A DNA stretch of 64,000 bases from Nannocystis pusilla (GCF_020073745.1 NZ_JAIRAU010000001.1:1054001-1118000); one strand, 5' to 3'. Shown: positions 1 to 8,734, numbered from the stretch's first letter. Program-made: numbers and translations. Notes: generated by a model from the sequence alone, not told the origin.

Positions 1-28
1 GGATATGTCTCTCGAGACATGTCCCGAG
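1..28. repeat. 14-bp lattice repeat, two units at window edge
   Basis: Two 10-bp cores lie at 1-10 and 15-24 with 4-bp spacers ctcg and cgag. The second core, agacatgtcc, is close to a perfect palindrome. The array may continue outside the window. Confidence 0.7.
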
Positions 29-155
29 GTTTCGATCTCGCCGGCCGGGGCGCGGGTCGCGAGATTGGAGGGCCGCTGCTCGGCGAATCGGTGAGACCGG
101 CGGGCGCGATGATCGGCGAGGCGAGGGCGCGAAATTCGGCGCGGGTCCGGGGTGC

Positions 156-1616
156 ATGCGCGCGAGGGGGCAGAGTGCGCTGGCGGCTCGGGCACGGCGC
201 CGAGGCGCGGGCGGGGCCCAGGTGGTATCACCGCCAGCGAGCGACGTGCGCAGCCGGGACTCAGCGAGGACACGTGAGCGCGCGGCGCGGGCCGCAGGGT
301 GCGTGCTGGCGGCGGCGCTCGGGCTCACGGCGGGGCGAGCGAACGCGCTGCCCGCCATCCGCTGGGAGGCGCCCGCCGGCTGCCCCGAGGCCCAGCGCGT
401 GGAGGCGCGGATCCGCGAGGTCGTCGGCGCGCGGCCGGTCTCGCCGGCCGTGACGGCGGTGCACGCCCGCGTGAAGCGCCAGGGCGAGGGGTGGCTGCTG
501 GCGGTGGTGTTCACCCGCGACGACGGCACGACGGAGCGGCGGCTGACGCTGCACGACTGCGAGGCGACGGCGAACGCGACGGCGCTGCTCGTCGGCATCG
601 CGCTGGTCGAGGCGCCGGAGAGCAAGAGGGAGGCGATCCCGCTGGCGGTGCCGGTGCCGGAGGCGGCAGAGCGAGGACCAGGGGCGACGGGCGCGGGTGC
701 GGCGAGCGGGAGCTCCGGTGCGGCGGCGAGAGGCGAGGAGACGATGGGCGCGCATGGGCGCTCGCGCGCGGCGGGGCCGGGCGAGGGCGGGGAGGACGGG
801 CGCGGGCGCGCGTCGGCGGGGAGCGAGGGCGAGGCGAGTGGGCGCGAGCGCGCTGCGACGGGGAGCGGGGGCGAGGCGAATGTGCGCATTCGCGCGGCGA
901 CGGGCGAGGCGAATGGGCGTACTCGCGCGGCGGCAGGGAGCGAGGGCGAGGCGAATGGGCGCGGTCGCGCGGCGGCGGGGGGCGAGGGCGAGACGAATGC
1001 GCGCAGTCGCGCGGCGAGCGGCGAGACGCAGGCGGTGGGCCTGGACGGGGCGCGAGACGCTGCGCGGGGGCGTCCCTTCGGAGCGTCGGGCGGCGCGCGC
1101 GCGCGAGCGTTCGCGCAGGTGGGGCCGGCGGTGGCGGCGGGGATCGTGCCGCGGGTGACGCCAGCGCTGACGGCGGCGCTCGGCGTGGCGTGGCCGCGGC
1201 TCCGCCTGGCGCTGGGCTACACCCGGCTGTTCCGCAGCGAGGCGCGCTGGTCGGTGGAGCGCGACATCGGCGCCGAGGTGTCGGTGCACGCGGCCTCGCT
1301 GCGCGCAGGGCCGGTGCGCCGCGTCGGGCCGGTCGAGCTGCAGGCGGGGCTGGGGCTGGAGTTCGGGGCGATGCGGGCGCTGGGCTTCGGCAGCCCGACG
1401 AACCTGGACGGCCGCACGTGGTGGGGCGGGGCGCTCGGCGGCGGGGCGCTGGCCTGGGTCCCGCGGGCGCTGCGGGGCCACGGTGCGCTGGTGGTGCAGG
1501 CGGAGCTGGTGGTGCCGCTGCACCGGCCGACGCTCCTCTACAACGACGACCCGATCTTCCGCCTCGGCGCCGTGGGCCTGCGCGCGGGGGTGCAGCTCGA
1601 GGCCCGGCTGTTCTGA
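156..1616 (+). CDS. secreted protein with low-complexity linker and barrel-like C-terminus
   Basis: I do not recognise a named family. From the first ATG the product is 486 residues. Residues 1-48 are Arg-rich; the stretch VLAAALGLTAGRANA at about 50-64 looks like the core of a signal peptide, so a GTG start at 303 is an alternative. Residues about 75-155 form a compact domain. Residues about 170-300 are Gly/Ala/Glu/Arg-rich imperfect repeats with a recurring GEANGR-RAA pattern. Residues about 315-486 alternate hydrophobic and polar residues and contain ALGVAWPRLRLALGYTRLF, as in small outer-membrane barrels. It lies 84 bp upstream of an ECF sigma factor on the same strand and may be part of the envelope function that factor serves. 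Start uncertain; function unknown. Confidence 0.6.
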   Translation: MRARGQSALAARARRRGAGGAQVVSPPASDVRSRDSARTRERAARAAGCVLAAALGLTAGRANALPAIRWEAPAGCPEAQRVEARIREVVGARPVSPAVTAVHARVKRQGEGWLLAVVFTRDDGTTERRLTLHDCEATANATALLVGIALVEAPESKREAIPLAVPVPEAAERGPGATGAGAASGSSGAAARGEETMGAHGRSRAAGPGEGGEDGRGRASAGSEGEASGRERAATGSGGEANVRIRAATGEANGRTRAAAGSEGEANGRGRAAAGGEGETNARSRAASGETQAVGLDGARDAARGRPFGASGGARARAFAQVGPAVAAGIVPRVTPALTAALGVAWPRLRLALGYTRLFRSEARWSVERDIGAEVSVHAASLRAGPVRRVGPVELQAGLGLEFGAMRALGFGSPTNLDGRTWWGGALGGGALAWVPRALRGHGALVVQAELVVPLHRPTLLYNDDPIFRLGAVGLRAGVQLEARLF

Positions 1617-1700
1617 TGGGCGTGGCGGTCAGGGGCGGGCGCGATTTCACCCGTGCAATCTCATTAATGCGAGCGGGCGGCCGCGGGAGAGCACGCTGCC

Positions 1701-2282
1701 ATGATCCCCGCGCCTGAACCGCCGTACGCCAGCGACGGGCCGCCGCCCGCGGAGCCGCGCGTGCCGGAGCTGATGGAGATCTATCGCGCCCACGTGGACT
1801 ACGTGTGGCGGATCGCGCGGAGCCTGGGGATCCCCGCCGACGCGGCCGAGGACGTCACCCAGGAGGTGTTCCTCTGCGTGCACCACAAACTCCACACATT
1901 CCGCCCCGGCGGATCGATGCGGGCGTGGCTGTTCGGCATCACCCGCAACCTCGTGCTCCACGACCGCCGCAGCCACGCCCGCCGCGAGCGCCGCCTGGCC
2001 GCGCTGTCGCAGCCGACGACGACCACGACGACCCGCGAACCCGACGCGACGGTGCGCGTGCGCCAGGCGGCCGAATTGATGCAATCGTTCCTCGACGAGC
2101 TCGACCTCGACAAGCGCCTGGTGTTTCAGATGACGGAGATCGAGGAGATGACGGCCGAGGAGATCGCCGAGGCGCTGACGATCCCGCTGGGCACGGTGTA
2201 TTCGCGGCTGCGCGCGGCGCGGGCCAAACTCGAGCGATTCCGCCTGCGGCTGCACGCCCGCAGCGAACGGAGGCATGTATGA
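1701..2282 (+). CDS. ECF-type RNA polymerase sigma factor
   Basis: The 193-residue product is an extracytoplasmic-function sigma-70 factor that directs RNA polymerase to alternative promoters. Region 2 is seen at about residues 25-95 (IYRAHVDYVWRIARSLG, then EDVTQEVFL and MRAWLFGITRNL). Region 4 is at about 125-185, with MTAEEIAEALTIPLGTVYSR as its helix-turn-helix. Length and two-domain layout are normal for the family. The stop overlaps the start of the next gene by four bases (ATGA at 2279), so the two are translationally coupled. The neighbour is a single-pass membrane protein that probably controls this factor. The ECF subgroup cannot be assigned here. Confidence 0.93.
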   Translation: MIPAPEPPYASDGPPPAEPRVPELMEIYRAHVDYVWRIARSLGIPADAAEDVTQEVFLCVHHKLHTFRPGGSMRAWLFGITRNLVLHDRRSHARRERRLAALSQPTTTTTTREPDATVRVRQAAELMQSFLDELDLDKRLVFQMTEIEEMTAEEIAEALTIPLGTVYSRLRAARAKLERFRLRLHARSERRHV

Positions 2283-3115
2283 GCGACGAACCGGTGAGCA
2301 CGCGTGAGCTCGTGGCCGCGTTTCGCAGCATGGAGCGGCCGTCCGATGCGGCGAAGGAGCGGATGGCGCGAGCGCTGGCAGCGGCGGTGCCCGCTCCGCG
2401 CGCGGCGACGGTGATCCGGCTGCGGCCGCCGCGTCGCCGTCGCACGATGCCGGTCGGCTGGCTGGCGGTGGCGGCGGCGCTGCTGCTGATCGCGGGGTCC
2501 TCCTATTGGTTGGTGAGCACGCAGCAGCGGCAGGCGCAGGGGCCGGCCGATCTGCTGATGGCACCACAAGACGCCGACCTGACGCAGGGGACGGCGCTGC
2601 CGCGGCAGGTCGAGCCGGAGCGAGCGACGAAGCCGGTGATCGAGGTGGCGGCGCCGGTGATGCTCGAGCAGGAGCCGGCGCCAGAAGCGGCGAGTGAGCC
2701 GGTGGAGCCGCCGGTGGCGGAAGCGATCGTCGAGGCGGCGCCGCGCAAGCCGACGCGATCACAGCCGCGTCCGCTCGCGGGGGAGCGGACGGCGGCGGGC
2801 CAGGAGCCGGCGAGCGATCCGGTCCTCGCCGAGCTGGTGCTGATCCAGAAGATCAAGGACGCGCTCGACGCGGATCGGCCCGCCGCGGCGCTGGCGGCGA
2901 TCGAGGCGCACGCCCGCGAATTCGCCCGCGGGAGCCTGGCGGAGGAGCGCGAGGCGCTGCGGGTGGTGGCGCTGTGCGACGCGGGCGAGCGAACTCGAGG
3001 GGAGCGCGCGCGGGAGGCGTTTCTTCGTGCGTATCCCCGCTCGGCGTACCGCGAGCGGGTGCGCGCGACGTGCCCGATCGCTGCAGCGCCGGAGACGACG
3101 ACGACGATCGATTAA
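2279..3115 (+). CDS. single-pass membrane protein, putative anti-sigma partner
   Basis: The 278-residue product starts at an ATG that overlaps the sigma-factor stop, with a GGAGG-like ribosome site just upstream inside the sigma gene. A short cytoplasmic N-terminus (about 1-55, ending in a PPRRRR stop-transfer cluster) precedes one membrane helix at about 58-80 (VGWLAVAAALLLIAGSSYWL). A Pro/Glu-rich linker follows to about residue 180, then a helical repeat-like region with LVLIQKIKDALDADRPAAAL. There is no recognisable zinc-binding anti-sigma motif. Position and topology suggest it holds the sigma factor at the membrane; this is inference. Confidence 0.75.
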   Translation: MSDEPVSTRELVAAFRSMERPSDAAKERMARALAAAVPAPRAATVIRLRPPRRRRTMPVGWLAVAAALLLIAGSSYWLVSTQQRQAQGPADLLMAPQDADLTQGTALPRQVEPERATKPVIEVAAPVMLEQEPAPEAASEPVEPPVAEAIVEAAPRKPTRSQPRPLAGERTAAGQEPASDPVLAELVLIQKIKDALDADRPAAALAAIEAHAREFARGSLAEEREALRVVALCDAGERTRGERAREAFLRAYPRSAYRERVRATCPIAAAPETTTTID

Positions 3116-3162
3116 TGGCGAGGGCGGCGGGCGGGAAACACACTCGCAACGCGAGACGCGCC

Positions 3163-4569
3163 ATGAATTACTTGTCCGCTTCCTCCTCCATGCGAATCCT
3201 CTTGCTCGCCGGGCCGGCGTGCCTGCTCGGCGCGTGCGTCGACGGCTTGCCGGTCGGCCAGACCGGCACCGACACGTCGACCGACGCGACGACGCAGCCG
3301 ACGAGCGAGACCACCACGAACGAGACGCCGACGACGGAGTCGCCGACGACCGGCGAGACGACGACCGAGTCGACGGGGACGTCGGTCGAGCCGACCAGCA
3401 CGGGGACGACGGCGGTCGAACCGACGACGGAGACGACCGCGAGCAGCGAGACGACGACGACGACGACCGGCGAGGCGACGACCGAGACGAGCACGGGCGA
3501 CACGAGCGGTGATTCGAGCACCTCGGATTCGACGACCGGCCCGGGCGAGGGCTGGCAGCCGCCGAATTGCGAGTCGGTGACCGGCACCGGGGCGGTGACG
3601 TTCAGCTTCGATCAGGGCGCGACGCTGGCACCGATGGATCAGCAGATCTTCCCGGTGACGTACACCTTCGGCCTGGTGGCGCTCGGCAAGCCGGGGGCGA
3701 TGCTGGCCGGCACGGGGCAGCAGATCCTGGCGTCGAGCGACGCAGGCTGCTCGTGGCACTCGATCGGGCCGGCCGGCAACCCGAACGCGCCCGCGGTGCG
3801 CCTCCACGCGGCCGGCGAGACGCGCGCCTACGCGTACGGCGACAACAACGAGGCGATCATGCGCGTCGACGACGAGGTGATCCACAAGTTGAGCTCGCCG
3901 GCCGGACAGGACGGGATCGTCGGCCTCGGCGTCGACCCGAACGACCCCGACCACGTGCGGATCGGCGACTCGGCCGGTCGCCTGTGGGACTCGATCGACG
4001 CCGGCGAATCGTGGCAGCCGAGCGGGATCCCGGCGTTCGCCGGCTCCCTGGCCTATCGCGTGGCGTTCGACCCGCAAGACATCGACCACGTGGTGGTCGG
4101 CGCGCTGGGCGAGGGCGTGCTGGTGTCGCACGACGCCGGCGAGGGCTGGCAATCCGCCGCCGGCCTCAGCACCGGCGACGCCAACGGCTTCAACCTGGTG
4201 GTGTCGCCGGTCGACGGCGACATCGTGTGGGTCGAGGGCCTCGACCTCGAAGACCCCAACGACCAGACGCAACGCCACGTGTACCGCTCGGAAGACGGCG
4301 GGCTGTCGTTCACGGCGGTGATCGAGGCCAACGAGGCCCAACTTTACAACGGCAACCACCTGTTCCCGCACCCGACCGACCCGGACATCCTGTACTTCGT
4401 GTTCGGCTCGAACTACCAGGCCTACGGGACCGACCTGTACCGCTACGATCACGGGGCAGACGAGATCACGCTGACGCACAACATGTGGCACGACACGGTG
4501 ATCACGTTTCTGCCGGGCGACCCGTCGGTGATCTATCTCGGGCTGTCGATCGAGCCCGGGGGCGGGTGA
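3163..4569 (+). CDS. lipoprotein with BNR/Asp-box (sialidase-like propeller) repeats
   Basis: The 468-residue product carries a lipoprotein signal (LLLAGPACLLGAC, lipobox ending at the Cys of LLGAC), then about 100 residues rich in Thr/Ser/Glu that form an extended linker. The remainder has Asp-box motifs (S-x-D-x-G-x-x-W): SSDAGCSW, DSIDAGESW, SHDAGEGW and RSEDGGLSF. These mark a beta-propeller such as those of sialidases and Ycf48-like proteins. No catalytic set can be named. An ATG at 3190 gives a textbook short lipoprotein signal and may be the true start. It lies 47 bp after the sigma/anti-sigma pair and may be co-transcribed with it. Confidence 0.8.
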   Translation: MNYLSASSSMRILLLAGPACLLGACVDGLPVGQTGTDTSTDATTQPTSETTTNETPTTESPTTGETTTESTGTSVEPTSTGTTAVEPTTETTASSETTTTTTGEATTETSTGDTSGDSSTSDSTTGPGEGWQPPNCESVTGTGAVTFSFDQGATLAPMDQQIFPVTYTFGLVALGKPGAMLAGTGQQILASSDAGCSWHSIGPAGNPNAPAVRLHAAGETRAYAYGDNNEAIMRVDDEVIHKLSSPAGQDGIVGLGVDPNDPDHVRIGDSAGRLWDSIDAGESWQPSGIPAFAGSLAYRVAFDPQDIDHVVVGALGEGVLVSHDAGEGWQSAAGLSTGDANGFNLVVSPVDGDIVWVEGLDLEDPNDQTQRHVYRSEDGGLSFTAVIEANEAQLYNGNHLFPHPTDPDILYFVFGSNYQAYGTDLYRYDHGADEITLTHNMWHDTVITFLPGDPSVIYLGLSIEPGGG

Positions 4570-4581
4570 GCCTGGAACGGG

Positions 4582-4604
4582 AGCGGCGGCCTCGTGGCGC
4601 CGCT
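4582..4604. terminator. bidirectional terminator hairpin candidate
   Basis: A perfect 7-bp stem (agcggcg with cgccgct) and a 9-nt loop lie between two convergent genes ending at 4569 and 4616. There is no clear T-tract, so strength is uncertain. Confidence 0.45.
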
Positions 4605-4615
4605 TCGAGCGTCGG

Positions 4616-5302
4616 TCAGAAATGGTAGTCGATGTCGTAGGGGACGCACGCGTCGGGATGGCCGCGATCGACCCGCATGAAGATGTAGGCGCTCTCGTCG
4701 CCGCCGTCGTTGCCGCAATAGAGATCGATCGAGACGAGGGCGCTCACGCCCGTGTCACAGCAGCCGGGCCGGCCGTCCGGTGATTCGTCGTAGATGCTGT
4801 CGACGCAGGTGAACGGGACGGTGTTGCCGTCCGCGCACTCGACGAAGACGCAGAGCCGGATCTCCTGGTCGGCTGCGAGGGTGCTCGTCGGGTCGACGAC
4901 GGCGAAGGCCACGTCCTGGCCCATGTAGGCGAACCAGTCGACGTCGACGTCGCCCGCGAGGATCGACTCGACGAAGTCTCCCGAGCTGTCGTCGTCCGTG
5001 ATGTTGTTGAGGACGTACGCCTCGTCTTCGATCTCGTTGGGCTCGAGATCGTCGGCAGGGTTGCAGGCTGGACGATCGGCGGGCAGGCCTGTGCCTCCGG
5101 TCGGGTCCTCGGACGTGCTGCTGGTCGAATCGTCGCCGGCGCCGGTGGTCGCGTCGTCGGTCGAGGTGCCGGGAGGGGTACCGCTGGAGGTGCCGATGGG
5201 GGCGCTGAGCGTCGACAACGGATCATTGTCGTCGGAGCAGGCGGAGGAGCAGAGAAGGGCGACAAGTGCGATAGTGCGATACAGGGTCGCAGGACTGAGC
5301 AT
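4616..5302 (-). CDS. lipoprotein of unknown function
   Basis: The 228-residue product begins with a lipoprotein signal (MLSPATLYRTIALVALLC, lipidated Cys in SSAC) and has a GGAG ribosome site about 9 nt upstream of the ATG. A Thr/Ser/Gly/Asp-rich linker covers about residues 25-70. The C-terminal 150 residues form an acidic, Cys-containing beta-rich domain with DVDWFAYMG and CVFVECADG. This pattern resembles the calcium-dependent pre-peptidase C-terminal-like modules that myxobacteria put on lipoproteins, but I cannot confirm that family. The longer open frame upstream lacks a signal and was not used. Confidence 0.75.
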   Translation of the reverse strand: MLSPATLYRTIALVALLCSSACSDDNDPLSTLSAPIGTSSGTPPGTSTDDATTGAGDDSTSSTSEDPTGGTGLPADRPACNPADDLEPNEIEDEAYVLNNITDDDSSGDFVESILAGDVDVDWFAYMGQDVAFAVVDPTSTLAADQEIRLCVFVECADGNTVPFTCVDSIYDESPDGRPGCCDTGVSALVSIDLYCGNDGGDESAYIFMRVDRGHPDACVPYDIDYHF

Positions 5303-5342
5303 CTTTGAAGATTCTCCGGGATGAGATATTCGAGCGGTTGAA

Positions 5343-5912
5343 TCACGATCTCTGGCGCGTCGCCCGCCAGGCCAGTGCGCCCGACGCACAGGTGCACAGG
5401 AACAGGATGGCGATGACGCCGAGGAGACCCAGGCGCTGATAGGGTAGGGGAAGGAATTTGAACAGGCTGCGCTCGACGGTGATCAGGGCCTTCGAGACGT
5501 CGAGCGTGGGGTACGCTCGAGTGAGCAACCAGGCAGCGGCGAAGCCGACGAGGAGGCTCCTGGTGAGTCTGAAGCGCTTGTGCCAGACGGAGGCGAGAGC
5601 CGAGTCGCCTGCCGGAGAGGGCTGGAACTGCGCCGCGCATGATTCATACAAGGAGCTGACACGGTCGATGTCGTCTTTCCGGCCAGGGCGGACCTCGTGC
5701 AAGGCCGCGAAAAGCGCGGGGTCGACACGCCCGCGGCGTAGGGCGAGTTGCACGAAATCATGGGCGAGCGTGGCGAATGCGACGTGCTCCCCCGGGAGTT
5801 CGTGTGCCTTGACAATCTCGGTGTGTGCCACCCACATTCGGAGTTCGGTGGCGGAGAACAGCTCGAGCAAGAGGTTCTCCAGGGCGACCATCACGGATGC
5901 TCGGTCAGTCAT
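5343..5912 (-). CDS. effector-associated domain (EAD1-like) protein with two membrane helices
   Basis: The 189-residue product has two parts. Residues 4-82 match the EAD1 pattern as I know it: LLLELFSATELRMWV, HELPGEHVAF, LALRRGRVDPALFAALHE, then RPGRKDDI. EADs are small adaptor domains that couple sensors and effectors in predicted bacterial conflict systems. Residues 118-136 and 161-182 are hydrophobic helices separated by a short basic/aromatic segment. The expected role is a membrane-acting effector recruited by a matching EAD elsewhere, but no partner is encoded next to it. The start at 5912 is chosen because the domain begins there; the frame stays open to 6056. Local base composition is lower in GC than its neighbours. 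Confidence 0.65.
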   Translation of the reverse strand: MTDRASVMVALENLLLELFSATELRMWVAHTEIVKAHELPGEHVAFATLAHDFVQLALRRGRVDPALFAALHEVRPGRKDDIDRVSSLYESCAAQFQPSPAGDSALASVWHKRFRLTRSLLVGFAAAWLLTRAYPTLDVSKALITVERSLFKFLPLPYQRLGLLGVIAILFLCTCASGALAWRATRQRS

Positions 5913-6360
5913 GCGCCAGACGACCCGAAGGGTGTAGAGCGTTTCCGACCATGCATGCAAGCGCCTGGATGCAGAGGTCGCGTGATCTAAATCCGAGCAA
6001 TGTTCGACGGCGGAACGCGCCGTCGCGTGCCGGAATGAACGCGTCTTCGCGGACACGGTGCGAGACAGTGGTCAATACGTCCCGCGGCGAGTGGTGGCGC
6101 TCGTGAGGCCGCGGGCCAAGGCGCGAGGCGATGCCCGGGCGGGCATCAGTTTGGTCTGGAAAAATGGCAGACCACCGCGTCACGGCCGGACGATCGGCTC
6201 GCCGTCGGGGCGGCTCCACTCCGGATGCTCCGTGCCGAGGGCGAGGCCCAGCTCGGCGAGGAACTCCTGCAGCTCGTTCACGACCTTGCGGCCGGAGGAG
6301 GGCCGCTTCAGCGGCGGCCCTTCGATTCCGAATCAGGACAGGGCCGCGTCCTCGCCCTGG
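5913..6360. other. intergenic region with an orphan reading-frame fragment
   Basis: There is no complete gene here. On the minus strand, 6180-6332 stays open and reads sensibly (VNELQEFLAELGLALGTEHP, then a stop at 6180), but it begins right after a stop codon and has no start. It could be the tail of a decayed gene. The stretch next to 5912 is the least GC-rich part and probably holds the promoter of the EAD1-like gene. Confidence 0.4.
6180..6332 (-). pseudogene. possible C-terminal gene remnant
   Basis: This is a 50-codon open stretch without a start codon. It encodes an amphipathic helix (KVVNELQEFLAELGLALG) followed by EHPEWSRPDGEPIVRP and a stop. Codon use is natural for this genome. 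No family is recognised. It may simply be chance open frame in GC-rich DNA. Confidence 0.2.
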
Positions 6361-8292
6361 TCAATACATGTACACGGCGCCGACTTGCGTCCCCTGCTTG
6401 GGGTACTGGTGCCCGCCGATGCCGGTGGCGAGGCTGCGCTCGAGCGGGGCGGCGATCGCCAGCGTGCCGCCGTCGGCGGTGAGCGCGACGTCGGCGCCGA
6501 ACGACTCGTGACTGCCCGAATTCGGCGCCTTGAGGTAGCTGCGGTGCGTCCAGGTGCCGGCCACGCGCGTGAAGACGTAGGCGGCGCCGGAGTCAGGCTT
6601 GGTCTCGTCGAGAGGGTCGGCGAAACTTCCGGCGTCGCCGCCGCTTTCGTTCGGCGCGCCGGCGACGAGGATGCCGCCGTCCCCGGACAGCGCGACCGAA
6701 GCACCGAAGGCATCCACGATATCTGCGTTCGGAGCCTTGACATAGGCGTCTTGCTGCCAGGTCTGGTAGCGACGAGAGAAGACGTAGACGGCGCCCGCGT
6801 TGAGCGCCCAGTCGTTCGGCTGTTCATCGTCCATCTCGTTGCTCGTGGAGGACTCGAGGGGCGCCCCGATGGCCAGGGTGTCGCCGTCGAGCGCGAGCGC
6901 GATGGCGTAGCCGAAGCAGTCTCCGGAGCCCGGGTTCGACGCCTTGATGTACGCCTGTTGCGTCCAGACGTCGTTCTTGAGGCTGAACACGTAGGCCGCG
7001 CCCGAGATCAGCGAGTCGTCGGATTGATCGCCGTCGATCCCCGGCGATCTGCTGCTCTCGTAGGGCGCGCCCACGGCGAGCGTGGTGCCGTCGGCGGACA
7101 GCGCGACGGCGGCCCCGAACGCGTCTTGCTGGCCCGTGTTCGACGCCTTCAGGTAGGCGCGGTGCGCCCATTCGCCGCCGTCATGCGAATAGACATAGAC
7201 GGCGCCGGACTCGGGGGCGACGCCCTGCCCTGGAGCGCCGTCGACGCCGGTGGCGGCGTTGCTCTCGTCGGGAGCGCCGACCGCGAGGGTCTTGCCGTCG
7301 GCGGACAGCGCCAGCGCGTAGCCGAACTCGGCGCCCGGACCGGTGTTGGTGGCCTTGATGTACGCCGACTGCGACCATGCGCCGGCCTGGCGCTCGAACA
7401 CGTAGACGGCGCCTGAATTGGCCGCGCTGTTGTCGGTGGACTGGCCGCCGATGCCCGTGGCTGCGCTGTCCTCGAAGCGGGCGCCGACGGCGATGGTGTC
7501 GCCGCTCGCGGAGATGGCGACCTCGCCTCCGAACCGATCGTCAGCGTTGACGTTGAAGGCTTTGAGGTACGCCTGCTGCTTCCACGCGTCGCCTTCGCGC
7601 ACGAACACGTAGGCGGCGCCGCTCTTCGGGCTGCTGTTGTCGTATTGGGGGCCGTCGACGCCGTGCGCGCCGCCGTTCTCGTACGTGGCCCCGACGACCA
7701 TCGTCGTGCCGTCGGCGGAGATGGCGAGGCCGCCGCCGAAGGAGTCGCCGCTCTCGGCGTTGCTGGCCTTGAAATAGCCGATCGCCTGGTCGACCGCGGG
7801 CTTGACCGGGATCGGCTGCGATTCGCTGCAGCCGGAGGCGTTGCAGGCGCGGAGCATATAGCTGGCTTCCATGCGCAGGTGGATCGGCATCGACCAGGAG
7901 GTCGCGGCCTCGACGAGATCGCCGCCGAGCTGCGACCAGCCGGGGACGCCGGGATAGGGGCGCTCGAACAATTGATAGTACCCGGCGCCGGCGACGGGGG
8001 CCCACGAGAAGTCGTATTGTTTGATCGGTGAGTAGCCGAGGGCGAGGGTCGGGGCGGCGGGAGGCGCCCCGGCCTTGGCGCCGGTGCCGTCGCCGCCGGT
8101 GGTGCCGCTCGTGGGCTCTTCGGTGGTCGAGGTGAGGATCGACTCGGTGATCGTCGGATCCTCGAGGGCCTCGGCGCTGGTCCCGGTGGTGCCGTCGTCC
8201 GTCGTGGTGGTCGTGTCTGCAGAGTCGGGAGGCAGCGTGCAGCCGAGCGTGCAGAGCGTGAGGAGCGGATAGATACGCGGGAGGATCGACAT
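6361..8292 (-). CDS. lipoprotein with seven FG-GAP (integrin-like) propeller repeats
   Basis: The 643-residue product starts with a lipoprotein signal (MSILPRIYPLLTLCTLGC). A Thr/Asp/Glu-rich linker covers about residues 20-65. A fibronectin-like segment follows at about 75-165 (FSWAPVAGAGYYQLFERP). Seven repeats of about 65-75 residues then fill the rest. Each has the form F-G-x-x-[VL]-A-[LI]-S-x-D-G-x-T-[LM]-[AV]-[VI]-G-A, followed by an acidic Glu-Ser/Asn turn and a SGAAYVF or SGAVYVF strand. This is the seven-bladed integrin-alpha-type propeller, usually a surface or adhesion module. Starting at 8292 gives a classic lipobox; the ATG at 8319 adds nine residues. Confidence 0.88.
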   Translation of the reverse strand: MSILPRIYPLLTLCTLGCTLPPDSADTTTTTDDGTTGTSAEALEDPTITESILTSTTEEPTSGTTGGDGTGAKAGAPPAAPTLALGYSPIKQYDFSWAPVAGAGYYQLFERPYPGVPGWSQLGGDLVEAATSWSMPIHLRMEASYMLRACNASGCSESQPIPVKPAVDQAIGYFKASNAESGDSFGGGLAISADGTTMVVGATYENGGAHGVDGPQYDNSSPKSGAAYVFVREGDAWKQQAYLKAFNVNADDRFGGEVAISASGDTIAVGARFEDSAATGIGGQSTDNSAANSGAVYVFERQAGAWSQSAYIKATNTGPGAEFGYALALSADGKTLAVGAPDESNAATGVDGAPGQGVAPESGAVYVYSHDGGEWAHRAYLKASNTGQQDAFGAAVALSADGTTLAVGAPYESSRSPGIDGDQSDDSLISGAAYVFSLKNDVWTQQAYIKASNPGSGDCFGYAIALALDGDTLAIGAPLESSTSNEMDDEQPNDWALNAGAVYVFSRRYQTWQQDAYVKAPNADIVDAFGASVALSGDGGILVAGAPNESGGDAGSFADPLDETKPDSGAAYVFTRVAGTWTHRSYLKAPNSGSHESFGADVALTADGGTLAIAAPLERSLATGIGGHQYPKQGTQVGAVYMY

Positions 8293-8375
8293 CGTGGCGG
8301 CGGACAAGGCAAGCGCCATGCCAGGGCCCGCGGGCCGCGATCCCGGGGTTCGGCGGCGGTCCCGGGGCAGGCCGA

Positions 8376-8400
8376 GTTGGGGACCCCAACCGTGGTTGGG
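8376..8400. promoter_or_regulatory. overlapping inverted repeats, operator candidate
   Basis: A perfect 7-bp inverted repeat (gttgggg, 1-nt centre, ccccaac at 8376-8390) shares its right arm with a second perfect 7-bp inverted repeat (cccaacc, 2-nt centre, ggttggg at 8385-8400). It sits 84-108 bp upstream of the lipoprotein start at 8292. Binding by a dimeric regulator is inferred. Confidence 0.45.
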
Positions 8401-8451
8401 TACTGCGTTTGGGCCCCCCGTCGCGACGTCTGTGGTTCGTTGAGTGATTCA

Positions 8452-8522
8452 AAATGTGTCTATTGAGACATGTTCAATGGGGCATGTTGTCGAGCTGATG
8501 ACCTGGCTGAAGAGACATGTTG
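8452..8522. repeat. 14-bp lattice repeat, four units plus one out-of-phase core
   Basis: Cores begin at 8452, 8466, 8480 and, degenerate, 8494. They are exactly 14 bp apart, with spacers attg, aatg and tcga. A further good core, agacatgttg, lies at 8513 but is 5 bp out of phase. Confidence 0.75.
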
Positions 8523-8734
8523 CTCCGCGCGGGGGCGGGCGGGGGCTGCCGACCTCGCCCAGGGCGGGGTTGCCGCGGTCGGGCTCGCGAGGTTGGCGGG
8601 CGCCGCGGAGCGGCAGGCGAAGCGGGCGCGAGGGGGCTGGAAGGACGGGGCCGGCGTGCGGGCGCGTCGAGGCGACGGGGCTGGAGGGTGGCGGGCTGCG
8701 TTGCTCGTCGGCCAAGCGCTGTCATCGTTGCGGC

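Larger units (their letters stand above)
8293..8734. other. intergenic region with operator-like repeats and a 14-bp lattice array
   Basis: This is the divergent region between the FG-GAP lipoprotein and the universal stress protein. It holds overlapping inverted repeats at 8376-8400 and a lattice array at 8452-8522. I see no gene in the remainder. Confidence 0.6.
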
